Notes: generated from the letters alone by a model not told the origin. DNA of 43,169 nucleotides from Candidatus Nitrosopumilus sp. (GCA_029861785.1 JAOTYR010000003.1:1-43169); one strand, 5' to 3'; shown: positions 1 to 10,042, counted from the stretch's first letter. Numbers and translations are program-made.

Positions 1-191
1 TGATCAGAAATATACACAAAATCCATAACTTTACCATGTTCTAATTGATAATCCAAGCATTCAGTTTCTCCATTTAAAGAGATTTTCAAGGAATTAACAG
101 AACATTCAGTTTCTGCAAAAGCAGGGTAATAATAAAAAAATGATACAGATAGAAGCATCAAGACTAGGTACAGGAAAGAGTTTTTATTCAT
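1..191 (-). CDS. Secreted hypothetical protein, C-terminal part cut by window edge
   Basis: Manual reverse-strand translation from ATG at 191: MNKNSFLYLVLMLLSVSFFYYYPAFAETECSVNSLKISLNGETECLDYQLEHGKVMDFVYISD...; signal peptide with AFA-E cleavage-like site; open to window edge. Confidence 0.6.
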   Translation of the reverse strand, partial: MNKNSFLYLVLMLLSVSFFYYYPAFAETECSVNSLKISLNGETECLDYQLEHGKVMDFVYISD

Positions 192-234
192 TGGGAAACT
201 GAAAACATAATTTTTGCATTTTAAAAAGACACAA

Positions 235-1137
235 TTACATACCTTTATCCAAGAATCGCCAGAAGTGGGTAAGTTCTCTTTCCACAATTACTTCTATATC
301 ATAATCCATTGTGATGGATTTTCCGTCAACATTGCAATAGCTAATTGTTTTTACAAATTCCGCGGGAATGAATTCTAGCACCCAGACTACCTGCCAACCG
401 ATTATTTTAGCTCGGGCATACCAAGGTTCCTGCCAAATTGGCTCAAAGGTAGGACGAACTATTACTTTAACACCTTGTATTTCTTTTACAATTGCAGTAC
501 ACTCCCCCTTCCAAAGTCCCTCCAGCACCATAATGTTTTCTTGTGGAGTTGTAAATGGTGCATTAATGAAGAACGGACTGCGTATTTCACGTGCAAATCC
601 CTTCCATATCTTATCAGTGCCTATGGTTCCTCCGGTATTGGGAACTATCAAAGGTTCATCTGGATCATTTACAAAAGGACATTTGTCAGGATTGTGAACA
701 TCACATGCATCATCCCCTGTCCTAGTTTCCAAAACTTGCTTAATTTCCAATGTATTGTAATTCATATCCAATAGTTTTTTTGCATTAGCTTGCACTTTTG
801 GATCCTTACATGTTTCATATATGCAATTCAAGAGGGCATTGTTTATTGTATTCATCATATTATCATAATCACGAGATTGTTGGGTGGTGGATTCTAAGGC
901 TTCTCCACTTGTAATCAAGAAAATGGGCCTGCCATACAATAAATTTGATGCCTCATCGATTGAAACCTGTTGTACCTCATCTGCGACATTAGGATTGCCC
1001 AATGTATCCACAATTTGGTTTGTGATAAGTTTCATAGAATCTATAGGTTCAGCATAACCTGAAGGTAAAAAGGAAGCCGTTCCTGCAATGATTCCACCAA
1101 TAATAAAAAAAAGGAAAATGCTAGAAAGTTCTTTCAT
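235..1137 (-). CDS. Secreted/membrane-anchored hypothetical protein
   Basis: 300-aa ORF with N-terminal hydrophobic segment; no family recognised. Confidence 0.7.
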   Translation of the reverse strand: MKELSSIFLFFIIGGIIAGTASFLPSGYAEPIDSMKLITNQIVDTLGNPNVADEVQQVSIDEASNLLYGRPIFLITSGEALESTTQQSRDYDNMMNTINNALLNCIYETCKDPKVQANAKKLLDMNYNTLEIKQVLETRTGDDACDVHNPDKCPFVNDPDEPLIVPNTGGTIGTDKIWKGFAREIRSPFFINAPFTTPQENIMVLEGLWKGECTAIVKEIQGVKVIVRPTFEPIWQEPWYARAKIIGWQVVWVLEFIPAEFVKTISYCNVDGKSITMDYDIEVIVERELTHFWRFLDKGM

Positions 1138-1433
1138 TACATAAATTTGGTAAACAATTCTAATAAGTATTAGCTAACAGTATATTCTCACAGTTAATTA
1201 ATATGCAAACATGATTACATTTCAATGGTAATTCAAGTAATTTTAGAAAAACATATTTTTTCTATTTATTATGATTAATAATTATAGGAATCTAAAATAT
1301 ATTAAATTAAAGTGTTAACGAGCTTATCTACTGTCAGTAAAAATAGTATCCCTCTGATTCATGAGTAAAAAATGTGCTAAAACTAAAAGAATAACGATAA
1401 TCTGAAATGGAGAGAATAATTTTTTAAAAAAAG

Positions 1434-2375
1434 TTATGGAGTATTCCAACAAATGGCCCATGCAGTAATTGATGCGGCAGCATTAGCTGCAGAGGCTATA
1501 ACTGCAGTAGGAGGGTCTCCAACAGGAATAATATTTCTTAATCCATCAGTACCAGATGCATCTCCGCCCATTCCAACAACTACATCCCCTGCACTACAAG
1601 ATACTTGTACTCCATTACCTCCATCAACAACATCCGTGTTTGAGACGGTATAGAAACTCAGTTGTGTTAGTTGGAGACTGGATAAATCGGCATCTGATGA
1701 ATCAATACAATCCGTACAAACAATGTCGTTTTCCACAGTTAGAGTTCCATTAACATGTAGTTTTGATGTTGGACTAGCAACTCCAATTCCAAGATTTCCT
1801 GTATTTTGTAGCAACCTAAATGCATCTGAAGCTCCATTGACATCAATTCCAATACCTTGTGAATGAATGCCAACAATTCGAAGTCCATCAGTAGTGCCGC
1901 CTATGTTTATTGCTGCCTCATCTCCATTTAAGAACCAAGTACTGTTTCCTCTAACTTGTAGATCACCATTTATATCTAATTTTTCAACAGGAGATGCAGT
2001 ATCAATTCCAACGCTTGCACCTTCTATGCTTAAAGTATCATTGCCAACGAGAATAACTCTTGCGTCAAAGTCAGTTCCTGTAATATCATTTGTAAAATCA
2101 ATATAGGGTACTCCTCCATTAGTTGTTAACTCTATTGCAGAATTTCCTCCAACATCTGAACCTGTAATCTGCACACCATTTTGATTGGGGGTAATGTCAC
2201 TTCCTTCACCGATAACATGTAGTGCTGCATCTGGAGTTCCAGTTCCAGCTCCATTTACCAATACGTTTCCAGCTAAAGTGATTGTTGGTAAAACTCCTCC
2301 AGCATATGCTGTTCCAACACCAATTGAAATTAACACTAAAAACAATACAAGATATGGTTTTTTACTAAATCTCAA
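1434..2375 (-). CDS. Secreted tail-fibre/adhesin-like repeat protein
   Basis: Signal peptide, then repeated modules of the form 'GIxxASPxxKLxVNGxLxV' as seen in tail-fibre-like beta-structured proteins. Confidence 0.7.
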   Translation of the reverse strand: MRFSKKPYLVLFLVLISIGVGTAYAGGVLPTITLAGNVLVNGAGTGTPDAALHVIGEGSDITPNQNGVQITGSDVGGNSAIELTTNGGVPYIDFTNDITGTDFDARVILVGNDTLSIEGASVGIDTASPVEKLDINGDLQVRGNSTWFLNGDEAAINIGGTTDGLRIVGIHSQGIGIDVNGASDAFRLLQNTGNLGIGVASPTSKLHVNGTLTVENDIVCTDCIDSSDADLSSLQLTQLSFYTVSNTDVVDGGNGVQVSCSAGDVVVGMGGDASGTDGLRNIIPVGDPPTAVIASAANAAASITAWAICWNTP

Positions 2376-2721
2376 AATAATATTCCTTGAAAAGTAATAC
2401 AGATTATCATGTTGCCCGTCATGCTTGTTCTTATTTTTTTTGAAGATATTAAAGCATGACCATACTTCCCGAATATCGTACTAGTTCATGATGATATTAC
2501 ATGTTTCTGTACTAAGACTTGCAAATTTTACAATATGGAATTAAGAGATATCATCGTTTAACTCATTTCTCTGCAAGAAACTATGGATTCAAAGAAATTA
2601 AATTATTCTTCTTATATCTCATTAATTTCATCCTTCAAAAAATTAAATTCAGAAAAACAAAAAGAAAACTAGTCTCTGTTTGTCCTGCTCAATACCAAGT
2701 AAATTCCAGCACTTGCAATTC

Positions 2722-3570
2722 TTAGGCGTTTGCAGTTAAAATTAAAACTTCCCAAGGAAATTTTATTATTTTATTTTTCATAGTGTAAGGCTTTACATTT
2801 TCACGAATTAACTCCATCAATTCTCTTCTTTCTTTTTTATCAAGAGTGTCTAATTTTTCTTTTAATGGCTTTGCAACATATCTGAGATAGTTTCTCCAAT
2901 AATTCTCAAAGGTTCCTGGACTAAAGGTAAATACAAAATTTTTTACAGTAATTTGAGAAAAACCGGCTTTTCTTACTTCATTTTTTAATGAGAATTTTGT
3001 CCCAAATCTATCTAAATCAGGGGATCCCGGAGGAACATAATCTGGAATAAATTTTGTTACTGCATCAAAAATACTGCTAAAAAAAGGAACCTTTTCTGCT
3101 GCACCATGAACAGTTATGCCTAATTTTCCTCCCTTTTTTAGATGTTTTTTGATATTTTTTAGGGCTTTTTGGGAATTGGGAAAAAAGAACAACGCATATT
3201 GACATGTAATTACATCAAACTGTTTTGAAAAGTAAAAGTGCTCAGCATCAACATTTACAAAATCCAAATTTGATTTAGAATCATTCCATTTTTTTGCAAT
3301 TTTCATTGCTGTAATAGATGTATCACCACCTACCACAAAACCTGACTTGCCTACCTTCTGACTAATTTTTTTTGTAACTACTCCAGTACCACAAGCAAGA
3401 TCAAATACATGATCTCCTTTGTTAATATCTAATAATTGAACCAATTTTGATGTACTTGCAAAAGGCCCCTGACTAACACTTGCCCATCTTTTATGATAAC
3501 GTGGAGCCACTTCATTCCATATTGTAATATTTCGTTTTTTGTAATCTGTGTGGTTAAATTTCACTTTCAA
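2722..3570 (-). CDS. Class I SAM-dependent methyltransferase
   Basis: Motif I VFDLACGTGVVTKKI and Rossmann-type methyltransferase layout. Confidence 0.85.
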   Translation of the reverse strand: MKVKFNHTDYKKRNITIWNEVAPRYHKRWASVSQGPFASTSKLVQLLDINKGDHVFDLACGTGVVTKKISQKVGKSGFVVGGDTSITAMKIAKKWNDSKSNLDFVNVDAEHFYFSKQFDVITCQYALFFFPNSQKALKNIKKHLKKGGKLGITVHGAAEKVPFFSSIFDAVTKFIPDYVPPGSPDLDRFGTKFSLKNEVRKAGFSQITVKNFVFTFSPGTFENYWRNYLRYVAKPLKEKLDTLDKKERRELMELIRENVKPYTMKNKIIKFPWEVLILTANA

Positions 3571-3593
3571 TTTTTTGATGTTTTGGATATATT

Positions 3594-3750
3594 TTATGTA
3601 ACCTCTTTTAGGTCAGATTTTAAAGTTCTTCCAGTCTCATGAAAATATCTATGTTCAACTTCTCTTAATTTTTCTTTTAATTTGTTGTTTTGTGATTTTT
3701 TTAATTTCTTTATACTCAGCAATAAGTTTTCTAAGTTCTGATTTTTTCAT
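3594..3750 (-). pseudogene. Frame-split small ORF downstream of and overlapping coaBC
   Basis: ATG at 3750 overlaps the coaBC TGA stop (ATGA). Frame 1 gives MKKSELRKLIAEYKEIKK... and stops at 3655; the +1 frame continues ...KLKEKLREVEHRYFHETGRTLKSDLKEVT to TAA at 3594. A 7-T run (3696-3702, plus strand) lies at the junction. Confidence 0.45.
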
Positions 3751-5012
3751 TTTAATTTATTTTCAATCTCTTTTCGAATAAATTTTGCAATTTTTTGTTT
3801 ATTCTTCCACCCTGAAGATTTTATCTTTTTTGAATCAACAATTAAAACTTCATTGTTGTTGGGATTTTTTTTATATCGAGATGAACCAATATCATTGGCT
3901 ACAATCATATCGGCATTTGATTCTTTTAATTTTTTATGAGCCTTGCCAATCAAATCTTTTTTTGACAGATTAGCCTCTGCTTTGAATCCCACCAAAATTA
4001 CATTTTTCTGCATTTTTTTAATCTGATCAATTATTTTAGGTACTTTTTTGAGGCCAATTTTGATGCTCTTCTGAGTACTATCGAGCTTTTGTTTACTTGG
4101 ATTCTTAGGGGTGTAATCTGCAGCAGCTGCGGCCATGATAACAACATCAAATTTCTTTTTCATTTGTTTTTTTACTTCATCATGCATTTCTTTACTTGTT
4201 AAAACTTTGATTATTTTTGCTCCTATAGGTGGTTTTTCAATTCCAGGACCGTAAACTAAAGTCACTTTAGATCCTGCTGAAACTAACTCTGAAGCTAGTA
4301 AAACACCCGTTTTTCCTGAACTTTGATTTGTTATTACTCTTACAGGATCAATATATTCAATTGTAGGCCCTGCAGTCATTAAGATTTTTTTATTTTTTAA
4401 AATAGATGAGGATCCAAATTTCTTTAAAATATAATCCAAAACATCTTCAGGCTCTGTTGCTTTGGCCTTTTCTTCAATCATTTGAGGAGTCAAAAATTCA
4501 ATTTTATTTTTTAAAAATTCAATGTTTTTCTTTACTGCCAAATTATCATACATTGAAGCATGCATCGCAAGACACATCAAAATTGGGATTTTTGATCCAA
4601 ATCCTACCGTAAGAATAGTAGATACTGGGGTATCATCAATCCCATTTGCTAACTTACCAAGTGTATTTGCAGTTGCGGGATAAACCACTATCAAATCTGA
4701 TTGATTATAGTCTGCTAATCTAATATGCTCAAGTTTACCCGTTAGTTTTGTAATTACTTCATTACCTGTGGCCCATCTAAAATAATCAGGTTGAACCAAT
4801 TTAGTAACAGAATTTGTTGCAACACATGTTACATCTGCCCCATGTCGCATCAATAACCTTGCTAGTTCTATAGCTTTGTAAGCTGCAACACTACCTGCTA
4901 CACAAAGAACAATTTTTTTCCCAGACAACTCAAAACCATAGGAATTTACAATATCTAGAGAAGGATGATCCTTTTTTTTGGTTATTTTCTTTTCATCTAC
5001 CAATCTCATCAC
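3747..5012 (-). CDS. coaBC: Bifunctional phosphopantothenoylcysteine decarboxylase/phosphopantothenate-cysteine ligase
   Basis: Flavoprotein domain (VLCVAGSVAAYKAIELARLL) plus ligase domain (MTAGPTIEYIDPVRVITNQSSGKTG). Confidence 0.93.
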   Translation of the reverse strand: MMRLVDEKKITKKKDHPSLDIVNSYGFELSGKKIVLCVAGSVAAYKAIELARLLMRHGADVTCVATNSVTKLVQPDYFRWATGNEVITKLTGKLEHIRLADYNQSDLIVVYPATANTLGKLANGIDDTPVSTILTVGFGSKIPILMCLAMHASMYDNLAVKKNIEFLKNKIEFLTPQMIEEKAKATEPEDVLDYILKKFGSSSILKNKKILMTAGPTIEYIDPVRVITNQSSGKTGVLLASELVSAGSKVTLVYGPGIEKPPIGAKIIKVLTSKEMHDEVKKQMKKKFDVVIMAAAAADYTPKNPSKQKLDSTQKSIKIGLKKVPKIIDQIKKMQKNVILVGFKAEANLSKKDLIGKAHKKLKESNADMIVANDIGSSRYKKNPNNNEVLIVDSKKIKSSGWKNKQKIAKFIRKEIENKLK

Positions 5013-5832
5013 GTAATTTTTTCAACTCTTCCTCCTCCATCGAAAACCAGTTTTCTTGACCTGGAAACGTGCCTAATTCTATATCCTTTTTGTAATTCGC
5101 AACAGCTTTTACAATATCTTCAGACAAGTTCATGTATCTCTTTACAAATTTTGGTTTTAGTTTATCGTACATACCTAGTAAATCATGAACCACAAGAACT
5201 TGACCATTACACCCAACACCCGAACCTATTCCAATTGTAGGAACTCGAATTGTTTCAGAAATAATCTCAGCCACTTCATGACTTACCATTTCTAGCACAA
5301 TACTAAAAACTCCAGCCTCCTCAAGCTCTTTCGCATCATCAATTAATTTTAAAGCAGCATCTTTTGTTTTTCCCTGAACTTTGTATCCTTGAGATAGCAT
5401 TGTAGTTTGTGGTTGAAAGCCGATATGTCCCATCACTGGAATTCCAATATCAACAATAGCACTAATTGTCTCAGCCATTGGAGCACCACCTTCTAGCTTT
5501 ACGGCATCAGCTCCGGCTTTAATTAGTCGCCCAGAATTTTTTATTGCATCATCAATATTTGCCTGATATGACATAAATGGTAAATCAGCTACAAGTAATG
5601 AATTTTGTCTAGCTCGACTTACTGATTCGGTAAACATACACATTTGTTCCACAGTAACGGGAATTGTATTTTCATATCCTAGCATTACCATTCCAGCACT
5701 ATCTCCAACTAGAAGCACGTCAACTCCAGCCTTATCACACAAATAGGCAAGAGAATAATCATAACTAGTAATTACAGAAATTTTCTTTTCATCTTTTTTC
5801 ATATTTATTATATCTTGAACAGATTTAGGCAA
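4993..5832 (-). CDS. panB: 3-methyl-2-oxobutanoate hydroxymethyltransferase
   Basis: TSYDYSLAYLCDKAGVDVLLVGDSAGMVMLGYENT and GHIGFQPQ motifs. Confidence 0.95.
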   Translation of the reverse strand: MPKSVQDIINMKKDEKKISVITSYDYSLAYLCDKAGVDVLLVGDSAGMVMLGYENTIPVTVEQMCMFTESVSRARQNSLLVADLPFMSYQANIDDAIKNSGRLIKAGADAVKLEGGAPMAETISAIVDIGIPVMGHIGFQPQTTMLSQGYKVQGKTKDAALKLIDDAKELEEAGVFSIVLEMVSHEVAEIISETIRVPTIGIGSGVGCNGQVLVVHDLLGMYDKLKPKFVKRYMNLSEDIVKAVANYKKDIELGTFPGQENWFSMEEEELKKLRDEIGR

Positions 5833-6589
5833 TTTGAGACCTCTTTGTTAAATTATTTTTTATTTCCTTAATGTTATCTGAAAGATTTTTTTTATTATTA
5901 AAATCATTTACAATCTGTTCAAGAGATTTTCTATTTTTTTTAGAAAGTTTCTTACAATTTTGAATCAACAAATCCATTGCACGAGTTACATTATCCACTA
6001 TTGTGATATTAGCTGTTTGCGAAGTCCTTGAAAGTGGATTTAGATCAAAAGTAATTACAATTTTTCCAGCTTTCCTCAAAGCCAAAGTTCTATCTCCATC
6101 TTCTAAAGGAACCACAACTACATCTGCTGAAAATATTCCATTTTTATCTATAATTCTTCTTGCTGAATCTATGCCTGAAAGAATGGCCTTTGAGTCAGAA
6201 TTCGTTCCTAAGATCTCCTTGGCTCCATAATTTTTTAATGTCTTGACTATTGCTTTTTTTCTTTTTTCATTAGAATAAAACAGATTTACCTCAATTTTTG
6301 AGCCTGTCTGTCCCGCGAGTATTACTACTTCTTTTGGACATAATGCAGCAATATTCCCATTTACTGAAATTACAGGTAAATCTGCCAGCAAGATCTGAGC
6401 AGCTGCGGCTTTAATTGCTGATTTGGCCGACTTTCCGGTTTTCTCTCCTAGTAAATAATCAAAAGCCTCTCCTCTTCCTTGAGCAAGAAGACCTTCTTTG
6501 GCTACTAATCCATTATCAAAACCTGATACTAATTTTTCACGAATTAATAATGATTTTGCCCTAGGATGAGATTTTGGAATTAAAGGCAT
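5825..6589 (-). CDS. 4-phosphopantoate-beta-alanine ligase (archaeal phosphopantothenate synthetase)
   Basis: IPKSHPRAKSLLIREKLVSGFDNGLVAKEGLLAQGRGEAFDYLLGE; adjacent to panB and pantoate kinase. Confidence 0.9.
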   Translation of the reverse strand: MPLIPKSHPRAKSLLIREKLVSGFDNGLVAKEGLLAQGRGEAFDYLLGEKTGKSAKSAIKAAAAQILLADLPVISVNGNIAALCPKEVVILAGQTGSKIEVNLFYSNEKRKKAIVKTLKNYGAKEILGTNSDSKAILSGIDSARRIIDKNGIFSADVVVVPLEDGDRTLALRKAGKIVITFDLNPLSRTSQTANITIVDNVTRAMDLLIQNCKKLSKKNRKSLEQIVNDFNNKKNLSDNIKEIKNNLTKRSQIA

Positions 6590-6599
6590 TAAATTTCAA

Positions 6600-7511
6600 T
6601 TAATTATTAAGAACTCTTGCTCCTTGCAAATCTAATTCTGATTTTATTATTTTCCCCTCTGGATATTTTTTGAGAATTTCTAAAACTTTAGATTCTTGTT
6701 CTTTAGGTACCATAGAAAAAACAGTTTCACCAAATAATGCTACCCCACTTTTAATTCCATTAAAAGACAATTCTTCAATTAGTTTTTCCATTCTTGGAGT
6801 CATTACTTTGACATATTTTGCAAATTCTAATGACATCTCTTGAAAATTATTATAGTTTTTTGACTCAAGTAATCTATCTACCATCTTTCCACCCAGACCA
6901 TTAATTTTAGAAAGTTGCTCTTGAAGAAATTTGTTTGTTGAAATTGGAGAAAAGCAGATCATGATAACTGAAATATTTTTAGTATCAATTTTTTCAACTT
7001 TCCCAATTCCAGGCGCACCAGGCTTTACTCTTATCTCAAAACCTCCATGATATGATGCCAATACATCACCTAATCCAGTTTTACAATTAACCTCCGCATT
7101 ATGGGCAATTTTACCAATATCAACTCTGTCTAATTTTGTTTCAAGTACTTGATCTAAAGCATATGATAAAGATAGCGCAACTGCCGCACTAGATCCTAGA
7201 CCATATCCAACTGGAATAGAAATTTGATGCTCTATATCAAAGAAAATATTTTCAAAATCTCCTAAATTTAAAAATTCATTTAATACAAATTCTGAAACAT
7301 CAGTCTTGTCAGATTGATATCCTTTAGTTGATATTCTAAATTTTTCATCTTGATTTGTTTTAGTAGAGATTGTTACTTTGGTGGTAACTCCTTCTTTGAT
7401 TGAAAATCCTGCTCCCATTGAACCAAATTTTTCTGGAAATCCTAAATTTTCTTCAACATGTGCTTTGAAAAATCCTGTAACGTGTGCGGGACAAAATGCT
7501 ATCGCCTCCAT
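6600..7511 (-). CDS. Pantoate kinase (GHMP superfamily)
   Basis: FCPAHVTGFFKAH N-terminus and GHMP motif PVGYGLGSSAAVALSLSYAL; CoA cluster context. Confidence 0.9.
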   Translation of the reverse strand: MEAIAFCPAHVTGFFKAHVEENLGFPEKFGSMGAGFSIKEGVTTKVTISTKTNQDEKFRISTKGYQSDKTDVSEFVLNEFLNLGDFENIFFDIEHQISIPVGYGLGSSAAVALSLSYALDQVLETKLDRVDIGKIAHNAEVNCKTGLGDVLASYHGGFEIRVKPGAPGIGKVEKIDTKNISVIMICFSPISTNKFLQEQLSKINGLGGKMVDRLLESKNYNNFQEMSLEFAKYVKVMTPRMEKLIEELSFNGIKSGVALFGETVFSMVPKEQESKVLEILKKYPEGKIIKSELDLQGARVLNN

Positions 7512-7576
7512 TGATCTAAATTTAAACTATACATAAAATATAAGAATATGGCTTAAATTAATTATATTAGTATAAA

Positions 7577-8557
7577 TTGACTAAATTTATTCGACGCCTA
7601 CAGAAAATAGGAAGCAGCATTCTGGTATCCCTTCCAAAAGAATGGGTGGATGCCAATAATTTAGATAAAAGCAGTCAGGTTGAAATTGAAACCGGACAGG
7701 ATAGTATTTCAATTTCTGCAAATAAAGAAACTCGTCCTACAAAAGAACTTGTAATTTCATATCCTCTACCTAAAGAAGAAAATATTGTTGCAGATATTAC
7801 AGGAGCTTATCTTTTAGGATACGATATTATTCAAATTACCTCAAAATCAATTATTCCTGGAGAAGACAGAGAAAAAATCCGTAACTCAATGAGAGGATTA
7901 GTTGGAATGGAAATTATCGAAGAAGACTCTTCTAATATTAACATGCAATTTCTTTTGGACACGGCAACATTAAATCCTGAAAAAATTCTCAAAAGAATGA
8001 GTTCAATTGCACTTGGAATGTATGATGATGTATCAAATGGCCTAATCTCGGATGATAAGTCAAATTTGCAAACATTATCTAAAAGAGATGTTGAAGTTAA
8101 TCGTCAATATTTCCTTCTAGTACGTTTGATTCGAAGTACATTAGTAGATAAAAGACTAGCCAATGTATTTAATCTTGAAAACATTGATGTATTAGATTAT
8201 AGAGTTGCTGCAAATCTTTTAGAGAATGCTGGAGATACTATAGTAGAACTTTCAGATTTTGTCTATGATTCTCCTTTATCAAAAGATCATTTAAAAAAAA
8301 TTTTTGTAGTTGTACAAAGTTTTAGTAGATTAGCTGAAAAATCTATTGATGCATTTACAAAACCAGATAGGATATTAGCAATTGAAGCAATAGCAGCTCA
8401 CAAAGAATATCAAAAACAACTCTCCAAACTTAGAACTACTCTAGGAAATAAAAAACAAATTCCAATTGATTTTCTTGACCTTGTATACATGTTTGAGCGG
8501 ATTGCAAAATCATGGGCAGATGTAGCTGATCTTGTAAAACCTATTTACAATAAATAA
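7577..8557 (+). CDS. SpoVT/AbrB-like DNA-binding and PhoU domain protein
   Basis: N-terminal RRLQKIGSSILVSLPKEWV AbrB-like swapped hairpin followed by PhoU-like helices; TTG start. Confidence 0.85.
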   Translation: MTKFIRRLQKIGSSILVSLPKEWVDANNLDKSSQVEIETGQDSISISANKETRPTKELVISYPLPKEENIVADITGAYLLGYDIIQITSKSIIPGEDREKIRNSMRGLVGMEIIEEDSSNINMQFLLDTATLNPEKILKRMSSIALGMYDDVSNGLISDDKSNLQTLSKRDVEVNRQYFLLVRLIRSTLVDKRLANVFNLENIDVLDYRVAANLLENAGDTIVELSDFVYDSPLSKDHLKKIFVVVQSFSRLAEKSIDAFTKPDRILAIEAIAAHKEYQKQLSKLRTTLGNKKQIPIDFLDLVYMFERIAKSWADVADLVKPIYNK

Positions 8558-9073
8558 TCAATATAATTTTTTCTTGGCACAATAAGTTAGAACTGCACAA
8601 ATGGTTTTTGAATCTTGAATTTTTCCAGTTTTTATCATACCAAGTACTTTCTTCAAATCAATTTTAACTACTGATAAAATTTCATCCTCATCTAGGCTCA
8701 AATCAGAGATTTTTTTTAGCCCAGAGGCTACAAAGCAGTGAATAGCCTCAGTATTGTAGCCTATTGAAGGATAATATGTAATCAGAGGCGCCATTTTTTT
8801 TGCTCTGTAACCTGTTTCTTCCTCTAATTCTCGAAATGCACAATTAAGTGGTTCTTCACCTTTTTCAAGAGTTCCAGCAGGTATCTCTAAAACAAATCCA
8901 TGAGGGAATCGATGTTGTTTAACAAGAATTACCTTATTATTTTCATCAAATGCAAGCATCGCAGCTGCACCACGATGTTCAATCATCTCTCGTTTTACTT
9001 TTCTACCTTCTATTACTCCGTCATAAACACTAAGACCTAAAATTTTTCCTTCATAGATTTTTTTCTTCCTCAT
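8558..9073 (-). CDS. NUDIX hydrolase, ADP-ribose pyrophosphatase-like
   Basis: Nudix box GTLEKGEEPLNCAFRELEEETGY. Confidence 0.9.
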   Translation of the reverse strand: MRKKKIYEGKILGLSVYDGVIEGRKVKREMIEHRGAAAMLAFDENNKVILVKQHRFPHGFVLEIPAGTLEKGEEPLNCAFRELEEETGYRAKKMAPLITYYPSIGYNTEAIHCFVASGLKKISDLSLDEDEILSVVKIDLKKVLGMIKTGKIQDSKTICAVLTYCAKKKLY

Positions 9074-9097
9074 GTAAAATCCAATTTTTTATATTAT

Positions 9098-10018
9098 TTA
9101 ATTTGTTTGATATAAAAGATGAAGTGTAGGTGAAATTTTTGATTCAGCTATGGCCAATTTTAACCACTTATTTAGAAATGTTATTTTTTTTGGAATAAAC
9201 AAGTCTGCAGATTTAACATTATCTATGATTCTAACTTTCTGAGTCAAATCATCCATATCATAAATATCTCTACTATACATAAATAATACAATTTGATTTT
9301 TTGCTATAAATGGAATTTGAAGAAAAGATTCTGAAAACTTTTTCTCCATTTTTTTTAAAGTTTCTTTTAGATTACCTTCAATCCAAGTAAGAATTGCATG
9401 TGGAATAAATCCTTTAATTTTTGCAGGATTATATACTAAAGTAAATTGCACTCCATCATTTTCATTTAATTTTTCAATACATCGGGTGACGGTTTTTGTA
9501 GAAAAATTGGTCATTTTAGAAATATTTTCAATTTTTTCTCGTGGATCTTTCAAAAGTTGTTCTAAGATCTCCAAATCAGTTTTTGTTAAATTAGAATCAA
9601 ATCCAGGATTTTCTGCCTCAAAAATTGATAACACTCGTACATCTTTCATTAATTTATTGGCCAATTTTATTTTCTCATCAAGATTTCCCTTTGCTACAAT
9701 ACCACAAACAGTAACACCACCAACACATGGCACGACAAAAAATGGATTTCCAACTAGACTAATTTGCTCTAAAATCTCCTTGATATTTTGACCTGTGACA
9801 ACAATATACAAAACTCCCAGTCCTAATACGGGAGGATCAACCTTGATTGTAAATTTCTCAATAACTTGAGCATTTTCCATTTTACGTATTCTAGCTCTGA
9901 CGGAACCACCTGAAATTCCTAACCCCTTGCCAATTTGTCTATCTGATTCCCTACAATTATTCAATAATTTACTTAGTATTTTGATGTCTAAATTGTCCAA
10001 TTTGTCACCTTCCTTCAC
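9098..10018 (-). CDS. Lrp/AsnC-family transcriptional regulator with two HTH units
   Basis: LDNLDIKILSKLLNNCRESDRQIGKGLGISGGSVRARIRKME and second LTKTDLEILEQLLKDPREKIENISKMTNFSTKTVTRCIEKL. Confidence 0.85.
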   Translation of the reverse strand: MKEGDKLDNLDIKILSKLLNNCRESDRQIGKGLGISGGSVRARIRKMENAQVIEKFTIKVDPPVLGLGVLYIVVTGQNIKEILEQISLVGNPFFVVPCVGGVTVCGIVAKGNLDEKIKLANKLMKDVRVLSIFEAENPGFDSNLTKTDLEILEQLLKDPREKIENISKMTNFSTKTVTRCIEKLNENDGVQFTLVYNPAKIKGFIPHAILTWIEGNLKETLKKMEKKFSESFLQIPFIAKNQIVLFMYSRDIYDMDDLTQKVRIIDNVKSADLFIPKKITFLNKWLKLAIAESKISPTLHLLYQTN

Positions 10019-10042
10019 CTTATAGACTATAGAAATTACTTA

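Noticed and set aside
368-774. Plus-strand ORFs 368-697 and 475-774
   Set aside because: Antisense to the better-supported 235-1137 minus CDS; no recognisable domains
1453-2397. Plus-strand ORFs opposite the fibre-like gene
   Set aside because: Shadow ORFs caused by repeated codon patterns of the minus-strand CDS
2519-2725. 68-aa plus-strand ORF
   Set aside because: AT-rich, no motif or promoter support, ends at the methyltransferase 3' end; likely chance
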